From contig CM066916.1 of assembly GCA_033964015.1 (NCBI GenBank), forward strand, positions 15,974,501-16,038,500: 64,000 nt of DNA, given 5' to 3'. The position numbers were made by a program, and so were the translations under genes. The stretch's first letter is position 1. Each line of letters begins with the position of its first letter. This stretch comes from Scolanthus callimorphus. Lineage: Eukaryota; Cnidaria; Anthozoa; Actiniaria; Edwardsiidae. A model generated the notes under the pieces. The model was not told where the DNA came from and did no database searches. It saw only the letters and a program-made list of their open reading frames with translations. This document shows positions 33,070-44,278 of the stretch, one piece after another.

Positions 33070-35746
33070 AAGATTTCCTGGACACTATGAAAACTGTATT
33101 TAGTTCAATGATTTGCATAATGTATACACCGTAAAGATTTCCAAAAATAATCAAGCCTGTTTTTTTTTAATTCAGTGAAACTATGCCGCAGACAAAATAT
33201 ATCTACTTAAGTGAGACTATGTATATCAAATGCAAATTAAAACCTTCTTTCCATGCCTGTGGCTGCATTATTAGAGTTGGCGTATTTCCTTCAAAGTCTC
33301 AAACCACGTAGGAATTATGTGATGGACCTCATTCACTTGGGCATAATGTTGTACCATTTCAGATCATGTGGCATTCCTTAAGTATCCTTTCTTTTTCTGT
33401 TCTGTTTTCTGTTATGCATCAAAGGATATATGAATATAGAAGAAACCCAAACAAAAAAAAAATTATTCAAATGAATGTCTCCCGCCCCAGGGCTGCGAAT
33501 TTCTTTGCATAATAATACACTGTGTGGAACAAGTTGTCATTTGCAGGGAAAAACTCCTGCCGCTTTAGCCAAGTGCCACAATATCAATAGGAAAGTTGGC
33601 GAATCCCAGCCCAAACCCTGCCTACAGTCCCAGCCATAGCAGCAACCACAATCTGAAAACCACTTATCTCCCGAATACCGTGACTTCTTAAGCAATCTAA
33701 AACCAAATTAAACCCTCGCTATTCTCCGGGTAGGGGGGTGCAGAGCTTTCCACTGACTAGTGCATCCAAGCAAAAGAGGTCTATCATACTAGTCTATAAA
33801 GCATTTAATCCAAGCAATTAGCTGGTTACATTTTTATCCAAAGCATTCAAGATTATGTCAAAGACAAATATAAACCAATGTTGCTTTTTTTTTCTTGAGA
33901 GGAAAAAAAATTCAATTCCCATGGGTATCACTAATAGGGGTGCTACATAATTTGGTGTTGCATCGTCTCAATGAAAATTATACCATTTAGCATTTCCAAT
34001 TTGCATAAATAGTCATGAAAAGCTTTGTCTAAACCAAACAGTTGTAATTACACAGTGTAATTACAACTATGTTTTGAACAGTGAAATGCATACCTTGCCA
34101 ACTCTCCCATTTTACCAAGGAGACTCCCAGTTTTCACCCTCAGTCTCCCAGGAAAAAAATTGAAACTTTCCAAATATTTACTGGAATATCTCCCTGGTAA
34201 ATTTCTTGCGCTTTTCTCATACAGTTGTTGTATTTGAGAGTTTTCTAGGGTTGGCAGGTATTGGAAATACAAACATAAACACATGGGTTATCACCAAGAA
34301 AAAAGTGTGAGACTAAACACATTGTATTCGTTTTTTGTTTCAATTGTTCTTACTGGTACCTTTTTACTAAAGGTTACTAGCATATCAAGAGGTTTTATGT
34401 ATTTACTCTAGTAAATTAACTTAAGTTTAATGTTCCAATGGGATTCAATACATTCTGCCGTGCACAACAAACACTAAAAAACATTTTTAGAGAATTGCCA
34501 CAGAGCGTGCAGAAAGCTAAAATGTTTTTGTCAACACACACGTCTCATTAGTTAGCCTTCGGTATTAGACAGTTAAAGGAATTAATATTAACTGAAATGC
34601 TTATTGTATTCTGACGCTAAAAGAAGTTCGAGTATCACTGTCACGCCGGCTTCAGATTCAAAGGTCAATGCTTGATGTAAACTAACAGCAAACTTTTAGT
34701 TCCTACCTTCATTCCGAGCAGGTTTTCTCCTCGTGTAGAAACAACCTGAGAGTAATCCTGTTCGGAACTGTGAATGTCCTGCCATCTTCCTTTAAAAACT
34801 GCTGGCCTTTATCCAGGAATTTTGAACCCACGAATTACTCGGCCGCCATCTTTAGACCCGACTTTCTGTGACTAGTGTGCTAATAATATTTATCCAAATA
34901 AAACCGTCACGTCACCCGCTTCTGCCATAGTGGAAATGAGCTTCACCAAGTTAATTTTGCTCTTCAAAAAAGTTCAGTTACTGCCCAGTTATTAGTAAAA
35001 CGCCCAAGCGTTAGTGAAAGAAATGGAGAATGCCCGGGGGAGAATGACTTCGCAAAGAACAGCAATTGCCAATTCTACTCGGCGCTATAAAAATCTTGGA
35101 CTTCTTCCGGACTTCTAGACGATTAGGCAGACACTCTCATGATCTCTTCAGACACTAGTAGTCCCTGGCTTTTTGTAAACATATTATCATTTGCGTAGAA
35201 CAGTTCTCCAGACGCGTACAGAATGCATTTCGTTCGGCATTTCAATCAAGATAATTTGCAGAATTGCATAAGACCATATTTGGGTTTCCTGTAGTCTGTC
35301 ACGTGAGCAGCAAGCCCACCCCCCCCCCCCCCCGACCACCCACCCCTCCCCCCTCACTCCAATTCCACCATGCTGTGACGTCATGATCGCGTGCCACCCA
35401 CTCCTCCCCCCGTCACTGGCTCGCCGCCATGTTGTGACGTCATGAGCACCACGACTGCGAAGGAGACTAGATGCATCAAAGTGGCTGCGAAAGGTGCAGG
35501 CTTCACTGTCCGGCGCGGAAATGACCTTGGATGACCTTCGACGTTCAAAAATCACTTCGATCCCTTTGCGATAGTTGCCGCATGTGAGGTTTTGGGTACC
35601 CTGTGGATTTCTTACATTCGCTTCATGCGCTCTATTTGCGATCATTTTGGACGCGTACCGCACCATTTGGATTTCTTTTTTGACGCTTTTTTCTTAGGTA
35701 TGGTGCTCCGCTCTGCGGCCTTCGGCCGCAAAGGAGCTCCGCTAAA
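33070..35746. other. Non-coding region with low-complexity tracts
   Basis: No supported gene. A perfect small palindrome occurs at about 34041-34067 (GTTGTAATTACACAG type). A C-rich tract lies at 35310-35345 and creates a spurious minus-strand frame (35666-35187). Confidence 0.35.
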
Positions 35747-36081
35747 ACATATCGAAATGCGAAAAAGGCACAGTACTTCCATCGTTTTGCTTTTTTCTCG
35801 ACGCGGGTATCCTGTGGTAAATGGTTAATATTTTTAGGATTTCAGGATGTTCCACCCATGGGAATTTTTGCGATTTTTAGTATGTTAGTAGAGGGATTTT
35901 ATTCATACTAATGACCTTGGTTTAAACTTAAAACATATCGAAATTCGAAAAAGGCACTACTTCCATCGTTTTGCTTTTTTCTCGACGTGGGTATCCTGTG
36001 GTAAATGGTTAATATTTTTATTGCTAAATTTCAGGATGTTCCACCCATGGGAATTTTTGCGATTTTTAGTATGTTAGTAAG
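35747..36081. repeat. ~185-bp direct duplication
   Basis: Unit 1 (about 35747-35892) and unit 2 (about 35931-36081) share AAACATATCGAAAT, TCCATCGTTTTGCTTTTTTC, CCTGTGGTAAATGGTTAATA and TTCAGGATGTTCCACCCATG. Unit 2 has a short extra segment before TTTCAGGATG. Confidence 0.85.
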
Positions 36082-36885
36082 GTCCCCCTCTAGCCATTTT
36101 GCAGTGAAACAAATTCTTTTGTAATTAGTTTGACTGTTCCCAAAGATTGGCTGAACTATTAAGGTACCCGACTACAAGGACCGTCGTTCTCGACGTCATC
36201 AGAAGCCACAGAACATTTATTTGTTACCTACACTCGCCAGAGAACAAAAGCAAATAGCTTCCCGCACGCTCTGTGTGCGGGTTTCCAGGTTTTTTTTCCA
36301 AATTTTACAGTTACTGCAAGCCAGGCCGATAGTGATTGTCACAGACTCGTCAGCCATATTGGAATCATTGGAATTCCGCTTTCCAGTTTTCTTAGCTTTC
36401 TTGCTTCCCGGGACGAAGAATTGCTGCCTCTCCTCTGACTTTCTAGCTTTTCAGTGTTTCAAATTTTCACAGTAGTACTAGGCCATCATTTCCACATTTA
36501 GGGTATTCATCCCCCACACTTTTGTGTTTTACGAACGATTGTTTTGTGAAGGTCCCGGTCAGGGAAAACGACGTGCTTACGGAAAAAAATTCTCGTCGCG
36601 TCGCAAGTTATGCTATGATAATCAGTTATATATCGTTTTAGAGCTAAAATATTGTTCTATCTAATGAAGTTATTCAATTTAGCAGAGTTTAGATTTTTCT
36701 TATATTTTGACGACCCCGAACTAAAAACTACCTTGTTTACTTGAGAAGCACCAGACCATAGGCCTTTTTTGAGATAAACCGGAAGTCGCAGGGCGCAATG
36801 CATTGTGATATTGTTTCGGTACAAACACACCTTTTGGTTTCCCGCCCGTTTTTTGTTGCTTTTTTCTTGTTCTAGGTCTCAAAAA

Positions 36886-38734
36886 GTTTGCAATAAATGT
36901 TGATACGGGGAAAGCCAAGGCGCTAAAGGATGGAGAAAGCCGGTTGCTGTCAGGACACGTCAATAAAATTGCAATGCATTGTACTAGTCCAAACCTAAAC
37001 TCTGCTTTGTAAAAGCTGTTGTGCATCCATCAATGTCTCGAACTGAAGACCCTTACAAAGTCTGGGCAGCATTTCATAAGGAATCAGGACAAATTGAGTC
37101 AGCTTATTGTGCCTGTCCTGCCGGGTAAGATTTTCATGAGCACAAACATCTTAATAAGATCTGCATCCATACATTTCTTGCAAAATCTTGAAATATTTTT
37201 ATTATTTAAGAAACTCAATCTGGTAGTTTTTCTCCTTTAATTGTGTTGCTCAAGCAAGCAGCTAAGCAAAAAAAATATTAAACATGGTCTGTGGAGAGAA
37301 AGGGGCCAAGTCTGTAGCACATTGTCTTTTCCAGAACAATTTATACCATTTCCTGTATTCAGTCCTCTATATATACATGCATTTGCAGATTTTGAATAAA
37401 CAAATTGGACAGTTCTCCGAGATGCATTTTAATTCATACTTCATCCCCACATTACGAAACTGACAGTGTCTCACAGTCCTGGTAATACTCAGCATTTGTT
37501 TTATAGATTACGTGGCTTCTGCAAACACGTCATGGCATCACTCCACTTATTGTCAGAGAGGTATCAAATGGCTGTAATAAGGCATGTACATCGAGACCAC
37601 AAGAATGGCACAAACCTACTGCAAAGGGAAAGAAGCTTCACCAACCCAATTTTATGAAGAATGTTGATATTCATAAGGCCAAAGGTAGATTTGATACTAC
37701 GCCTAATGATTTTAAAAAAGTGGTCGTAGAAGTTTTGATCCCCGAGCTTTGGTGCATCGCAAAGTAAAGACTTTTGCTGACTTTGAAATTGAACGATTGA
37801 TGAGAATTACAAATGGAAACAGTGCTATCCTGTTATATTATATCCTGCTATATACGTTTAGCAAGCTCTCCACAAATCTCTCACTCACAGTTCAAGGAAT
37901 CTTTCTTTCAGAACATAAAACTAGATGCAAAAATGGTAGCCAAGGTTGTTGACTCAACAGTAACCCAGAGTTCCTCCCCTATTTGGCATTTATTACGAAA
38001 AGGGAGAATCACTGCTTCCAAAGCATATGAATGTGTAAAAATAGTACAAAATAATGGCACTGTTGCTAAAAAGAATAACAGACTTATTGGGAAAATGCTA
38101 GATTATACTGACTCATGTCAGACAGAACCAATGAAACATTGCTTGAAAATGGAACGCACATGTATTAATCACTACACTGCAATACAGAAGCAAAAGCACA
38201 GCAACTTCAAAGTCAGTCCTACTGGACTTCAAATATGTCAGCAGTACCCTTTTGTTGCAGCCTCCCCAGATGGAATCATAAGTTGTTCTTGTGAATCTGG
38301 TAGCTGTTCAGCTAAGGGAAGCAAAGGTCGCCTGTAAGTGAAGAATCCATTTACAAATGACTATAGATACTTGGGCTAAAAAGCCAACTTCTTGTCTTAT
38401 TGTTAATGATGATGGTTCCATGCATTTAAAACATGACCACCAGTACTTTGCCCAAGTCCAATGTCAAATGTATGTCACAAATACCCAGTATGCAGATTTT
38501 GTTGTGAGAACAAAAGCCCAATCTGTAAACATTCACATTGAAAGGATTTTTAAGGATGAACTCTTTGTTTCTGATATGATAAGAAAATGCTCAATATTTT
38601 TTGAGAAAGTTAGTGTTTCAGAGCTTTACTATAAGGAGATTAAGACCCATTACAGCAAGAAACTTGTTTCAGAAATTATTAACCACATTTTTAACAATGT
38701 CTGTCAGTGTAATAAAAGATTAAGGACTGAGTGA
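36886..38734 (+). pseudogene. SWIM zinc finger and YqaJ nuclease protein of ISL2EU
   Basis: The frame opens after a good acceptor near 36885 with KALKDGESRLLSGHVNKIA. A one-base shift near 37010 leads into VKAVVHPSMSRTEDPYKVW and YCACPAG, then a donor at 37125. The exon from 37507 completes the SWIM finger (Cys-x-Cys ... GFCKHV); the split codon joins in frame. Two further shifts occur between 37650 and 37740. The YqaJ region follows: WHLLRKGRITASKAYE and FVAASPDGIISC. An in-frame TAA at 38335-38337 stands where the family has the catalytic glutamate of its E-x-K motif (VKNPF follows). The frame continues to 38734 through YFAQVQCQMYVT and FFEKVSVSELYY. In ISL2EU this protein accompanies the transposase and is thought to process DNA ends; this copy cannot. 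Confidence 0.75.
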
Positions 38735-39534
38735 GAGCAATATTGTAACATTTCACATAAGGTAACTTAATATTCAATGAAAGAAACATATCAGGGATCA
38801 CTGAGGGGATTCCCCATTAACTGATAAGTGTACAGGGATGATTGTCAAAAAAACTTTCCGGATCTCATTAAATAAACAATGGAAAATTTCTGCAGAATCT
38901 AGATGGAAGGTCTCTTCGGATGGATTTCTTAGTTAATTTTCTAAGGCTGGCTCTAGGCTTGATATTTATCTCAACATTCCCTTTATTCTGTAAGTACTTG
39001 GGGAAAATAATTTCTCAAAAATAATCACTTTAGGGGAGGTTCTCCTTGAGTTGAGAAATGTGGAGTCCCAGGGCAGTGCCCTTTGTAGACATAAAATATC
39101 TGTGATTGGCGATTGTAGTTTGTAAATGTTTTAAAGCAACAATTCCTTTCCTACAATATGCTTGTTAATATACAGATATAAATATGTTAAAAGGGGAGTC
39201 TTACTTGTGTCATGAGTAAGAATTGTGTCATTAGCACATCTTTGTGCTAAACATGCACAAGTGAGCCTTCCCTTGCATAGACATACATGTACCATAATTG
39301 TATTTATGTAGAGGGTACATGTGGAGCTACTTCTGCTAGCATTGTACTAATCGTTCCACAAAGCAATTAAATAATTGGATAATTGGATCTTGTATCATAA
39401 ATAAGTCAGTATTTATATCTTGTGTTACCTTTATCAAAAAATAAATTTTAAAAACAAAGAAATGATTATAAAAAAATGTTGTAATGTGCTTATAAGACAA
39501 TTTTAAGAAAAAATCACATACCCTTACCTGAGAT

Positions 39535-39652
39535 AATCCTCAAAATGACCCCCCTCCCTTGAATTTAAAATCAGAGAACCTTACCCACACAGAATTTCCA
39601 ATTCCCTCTGTGGTACAGGTATGGACTTTTTCTGGAATTAAACATTTTAACA
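39535..39652. mobile_element. MITE copy nested in ISL2EU
   Basis: The right end reads GGTATGGACTTTTTCTGGAA; the interior ACCCACACAGAATTTCCAAT and C-rich start match the GTGTGGTTCCA family. The left end is degraded. Confidence 0.45.
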
Positions 39653-39708
39653 GAACATTAAATTTCCACATGACAATGAATGAATTCTAATGGAAAAGCA
39701 GAAGCTGT

Positions 39709-41420
39709 TCATTGATAGTGAATAGCTGCAGTGTACTGCAGTGGTACAAGGACTTTCATCAAATTCACCAGGGCTCCAACAACAGTAAAAATCTTATCTA
39801 TCATGTCAGCCATAGTGAGTGGTATAGGACCCTGGGTTATTTTGTAGTTCTTCCATCGTCCAATCACTCTCTCGACATGAATTCTGGCATTTGAGACCTC
39901 AGCATTGGAAACATTTTGTGAGAAAGAGAACTGTACATCCTTTTTTTTAATTCCGGAATAATCCGTTCCACACCTTTTGAAGGGAAATCATCAGCGTTTG
40001 TGAATCCTTTGTCAGCCAATACTTTATCACCATTCTGGAACTTCTTCAAAATCCCTGAGCGCCTTACAATCTCAACATCAGACATATCACCACCAGCTGC
40101 TTCAGAAATAAAGGAGATACTTTCTCCTGGAGTACAAGCAACTAGAACTTTGAAAGTGTGTCTCTGTTTATAGCTTGAGTACAGGACTGAATTTGCACTG
40201 CTGAGTGAGGGCCTCTCTGTCTGCACTTCCGAAGCATCAATGATTGCACTACGTTTCTCCCCATAACGTTTGAAGCATTCCGGATAGTACTTCTTGATCT
40301 GTTCAGGAGAAGGCCAGTAAATTAAAGGTTCCAGTTCTAAGGACAGCAGAGATAGCCAAGTTTGATGTAATTGACACCAATGAAGTTGACACATTAAACA
40401 TGGCAGCTATTAAATCCATATTAAGGTTGTGTCGTAATTTAATAAGAGTAATAAGTAGTTCGTCCATTAAACATAACTTTCTTTTTGGTCCTGGTTTGTT
40501 TCTATTGTTCTTCAGATAATGTTACTCTGCATTTGACTTTTCACCTCTGTAATATGTCATATTCTGAGCTGGTCCTTTCACGTGATCATAAAGCCAGTTA
40601 AAAACCTCATAACTTGGAAGGCCTGTATATACCATGATAAGATTGTCACTGTCTTTTATTGAATGAATACCAAAATTTGCTTGGCTTTGTTTTTCCTGTT
40701 CTTTGGCAAGCTGTTCTTTCAGGAACTTTATTTCAGCTTCATAATCTTCTATTGATCTATGCTGCTCGGTTACTATAGGAGGATTTGCATCAGGACATTG
40801 TGGAATTTCAGCGTCCTCAATAACAGTACTTTTGTTTTGGGGGAATTTTTTCTTTCATTATCAGGATTAGTAATATCCATGGGACTATCTTGATCTGTAG
40901 TAGATGCGTTTGTTAAGTGATAATGTATTTCTCTCCTTTGCTGTGTGTCTTCCTCTCCGTAACCCTTTAAGTATTTGGAAGGATGTGGTGATAACTGTCT
41001 CGGCTGACCGTATTCAAAGTGATTACTACAGACAACAGTTGATGGCGTAAATCTTAGCAACTCTCTTCGATTCAAGATATCAGCCCATTTCTTGTACCAA
41101 CACGCTTTAGGGCAAATATGGAACCTGAGTACAGCGACAGGACCGAGATTCTCTTTAACGTGTGGCATAATAATCCACCTTCAAATAGGAGTAAGTATAT
41201 AAGTTAAAACGTTTAGAAACAAAGATCACAAGTTCTTATGTAAGCTTATAACTTAAGCTTAACTTAACTACTTAAGCTTACAAAAGCTTAAAGTTAAACG
41301 CGAACGAATGGCCTACTTAACGACTGGATTTAGTCCACACGGCAAAGAAAATAAGTAAATGAAATGATATTTACCTTTCCCGGTATCGAGTGTCATTATC
41401 GCAGCCATAAACGGCACAAA
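39709..41420 (-). pseudogene. THAP-domain DDE transposase of ISL2EU
   Basis: On the minus strand, the first exon near 41420-41378 holds the first zinc-binding pair of a THAP finger (CAVYGCDNDTRYRER) and ends at a GTAAAT donor. The second exon from about 41168 supplies the rest (VVCSNHF). A coiled region (EDYEAEIKFLKEQLAKEQ) follows, then a helix-turn-helix-like part (LITLIKLRHNLNMDLI). The DDE_4-type catalytic core has IIDASE, GGDMSD with ADKGF, and NARIHVERVIGRW, so all three acidic positions are visible. It ends at TGA 39711-39709. Defects are frameshifts near 40845, 40350 and 39910, an in-frame TAA near 40528, and a start out of phase with the THAP exon. Confidence 0.8.
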
Positions 41421-41645
41421 GGCATAATAAAATCTCTCCCTCTTGTACTATGTACTAAAACAAAATGGCGTGTTTGTACCGAAACAATACCACAATGCAT
41501 TGCACCCTGCGACTTCCGGTTTATCTCAAAAAAGGCCTATTAGCGATTTGTTGCACAATTTCAAACTTTGTCGGATTTTAATCTTGGAAAAATGAACTGC
41601 AAAACCGTGTGAGCTATTTTTGATATTTTGCATATTTACGAAAAT

Positions 41646-42690
41646 AGATAGATAGATAGATTTATTAAAAATTTCCTTGGCAGCCAGAAAGCTAAATACC
41701 GGAAAATTTACAATAATACATAAAAACAAATAAAATACTATATACAAGAATGATAATAAAAGGTTTAAAAACTAGTTAATTACAATAAAAATTCGAAATA
41801 TTTACATCTTAGCCGCGTTGTGGATGATAAAACTGGTTCGAAACCGTGCCGTTTTACACAGAGGCAAATTAAAAGTGCGGTTGCGCCTCAAACAGTTGCA
41901 ATTATTACGCGTCGGTAAAAGATTGTGCAACTTATGGTTACTATCTTGATGTATTTCATTAAAGAGTCGCTCACTTAGTAGTTGCCTTCTATCATTGAGA
42001 GACACTAGACCAGTCGCCCCTAGGGCATCGCTATAGCTCAGATCAGGGAACATGATTCGTAAGGCGCGCCGCTGAACGCTCTCCAGCTCTTTAGAGAGGT
42101 ACGCTGGTAAACTACTATGAAATACAGGGCAGGCGTATTCCAGGATAGGACGAATACAGGTTATATAGAAGCACAACAGCTCGCTTGTATCGGCGTTAGC
42201 GCGCTTAAACTGCCTAAGCAGGTAGAGCCTCGATGCTGCTTTCTTCATGACTTCACTAATGTGGTCGTTCCACTTAAGATTATCTGATATTGTTAGGCCC
42301 AGCAACTTTGCTTTCTTAACGACTTCTATGTTCTTATTATTAACCTGGACAGGCTGAAACTCAGTCGGAGAAGTCGAGAAACAGATCTGCAGTTCTTTGC
42401 ATTTGGCCTCGTTTAGCTCGAAACGGTCGGACTTAGTTTGTCGTACTAACTCGTCTACAGCTACATAAGTTCTACTTGCTTCTCCCTTGTGCACAGTCTC
42501 GGCGATCGTGGTATCATCAACATACTTCCAAAGGCTGATCCCCCCGACTTGGATATCATTAATCATAATGACAAATAACCATGGACCAAGTTTGGTCCCT
42601 TGAGGGACGCCGGCCGGGATGCGCCCCCACTCCGAGTAGCAATCTTGCGCTAGTTTTACTCTTTGTTCAATATTAGGTCGCAAAGTTGAA
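41646..42690 (-). pseudogene. CR1/L2-type LINE, 5'-truncated
   Basis: A 293-residue open frame (42683-41802) starts inside the reverse transcriptase. It contains GRIPAGVPQGTKLGPWLF and the YVDD catalytic box (WKYVDDTTIAE), then the thumb region (LGLTISDNLKWNDHISEVMKKAA, SELLCFYITCIRPILEYACPVF) and the normal C-terminus. The 3' end has a CTAT-type microsatellite tail at about 41645-41662, as in L2/CR1 elements. The endonuclease and palm N-terminus are missing, the usual result of incomplete reverse transcription. What remains has no stops. Confidence 0.85.
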
Positions 42691-43322
42691 AGTCGGTTTT
42701 TTGTTCAATTTGCTGCCGCAAAATTTATCATAAAAACTTTTTAAAGTAAAAAATAAACATTTCCTCACACGGGTTTTTAGTTGTTATCATCATCAACGGC
42801 ACAGAAAATTTGACGCCGATATCTTAAATCGTGCGAGGTCAAGAGCTTCGCGAAGGTGAAAATTTGGCCTAATATTTAAGTGCTAGAAAAAGCGTGTAAA
42901 GTTAATTAAAATACAGAAAATGAGAGGCGGGCAATAAAAAAGAATGGGCTATTGAAACCAAGGAAAACAGTTGACGCGTCATTTCGGGTTTTAGAAATAT
43001 ACTTTAGGACTCTATTAACTGAATTCCAGGGAAAAAGTTGTATTATGGATTTTTAATTATTTACCCTGACCGAGACCTAAGCGAAACTTTGTTGTGTTTC
43101 ACATAATATTGTTGTATTCAGTTAAACTTTCTTGTGTTCCACAAAAGTCTGTTGTGTCCAGCCAAACTTTGTTGTGTTTTGAGACCTGAATTTGCGTTGC
43201 TTGTTGCCCCGTAGGGCCCCGTAGGAAAGCATACAGTTAGTTTTGTTCTATTCTATAGCAACTTGCAGATAGATAACATCCATTTTCCGTTGGATAGCAT
43301 GCAGATAGGTTTTGCTATTATA
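42691..43322. other. Non-coding region rich in GATAG words
   Basis: No gene. GCAGATAGATAAC-like and GATAGGTTTTG words from 43260 resume after the mariner-type insert at 43806, so both sides belonged to one repeat. Confidence 0.4.
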
Positions 43323-43803
43323 CAGTAAAAACCCGAATAAAAGAACAGGTGTTTGGGGATTCAGGCTGATTTTGTTCTTGTACATTGAGTGTTTTCTGCA
43401 AAATCAGCCTGAAAATGTTCTTAACGTGTTCTTAAAATTGGTCAAAATACTGCATACACTAAGAGCAGTCAAATACAGATTGAATGTGATTGGCAGAAGG
43501 TAACAGTATGTAGTACCAACAACTAGTCAAGTCCAAAAACAATTGCTTAATGTACCCTGGAAATCCACATAGAGTACCTGCTGTAAAACTCTGTGTGCAA
43601 TGGTCTAGCACATTATATTGATCTACTTGGTACTCTACCACTGTAGGTTCCTGTACTCGAATCTAACTGGCAGACATTTTTGTATACAAGAACAATTTTC
43701 ATTTTTTCAGGCTGCACTTGTTCTTATGTATAAGGTACCTTTTTGACAAAATTTCAGCCTGAGTGTTCTTAATCCACTTGTTCTTTTATGCGGGTTTTTA
43801 CTG
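43323..43803. mobile_element. Tc1/mariner-type MITE, 481 bp
   Basis: The 29-base inverted ends begin CAGTAAAAACCCG and differ at two sites. TA flanks both ends (43321-43322 and 43804-43805). There is no transposase. Inner copies of CAAAATCAGCCTGAAAATGT-type sequence occur in both orientations. Confidence 0.85.
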
Positions 43804-44005
43804 TATTGCAATTTGCAGATAGACTTCAGATTAACTATCTGAATTATATCCTTCTCTTGGATAGCATACGGATAGTTTTACTCTATACTGTAACTAGCAG
43901 ACTACCTGACGGACTATCTGAAAGTATCTAACTTTTCGAATCTAACGAAGAAAGTATTTCCATTCCAGTTGAAACAGTAGATAGTTTTTTGACAAACTAT
44001 CTAAA

Positions 44006-44170
44006 TGATAGTGGTTTTCATTCGGCTGTGAAACAGATACTAACAAATACGCCCTAATATACACTATGAAAGTCATTTTTATTGTATTACCCTTTTTAAT
44101 TTTGACTAGTAGACACTATTAAACACTGACTGCTAGTTTTGTTTCACAGCCGGATGAAAACCACTCTATC
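44006..44170. repeat. Inverted repeat, ~28-bp arms
   Basis: GTGGTTTTCATTCGGCTGTG at about 44011 pairs with the complement (TTTCACAGCCGGATGAAAAC) at about 44142. It may be the end of a small element next to the LINE fragment. Confidence 0.5.
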
Positions 44171-44278
44171 CGCAATAAAAGTGGCGTGGCGAGATAGAAC
44201 AGATACCCATTTTGGAGTGTGTTGGCCGCATCGAACCATCTATTGTCTAGGTACCCATTTCTCTTATCATGTTGAGCT

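Larger units (their letters stand above)
36761..41537. mobile_element. ISL2EU DNA transposon, 4.8 kb
   Basis: The 71-base inverted ends differ at three sites that I can see; they begin GGCCTTTTTTGAGATAAACC. Both ends are flanked by TA (36759-36760 and 41538-41539). Inside are two convergent genes: a SWIM plus YqaJ nuclease protein (+) and a THAP plus DDE transposase (-). This pairing is the hallmark of the ISL2EU group. Both genes carry stops and frameshifts, so the copy is dead. A MITE is nested at about 39535-39652. Confidence 0.85.

Noticed and set aside
35187..35666. 159-codon minus-strand frame with a Gly-rich middle
   Set aside because: It runs through a poly-C tract and repeated CATCATGACGTCAC-type sequence; composition explains it.
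36721..37026. 101-codon minus-strand frame across the ISL2EU left end
   Set aside because: It overlaps the TIR and the recognisable plus-strand SWIM/YqaJ coding sequence.
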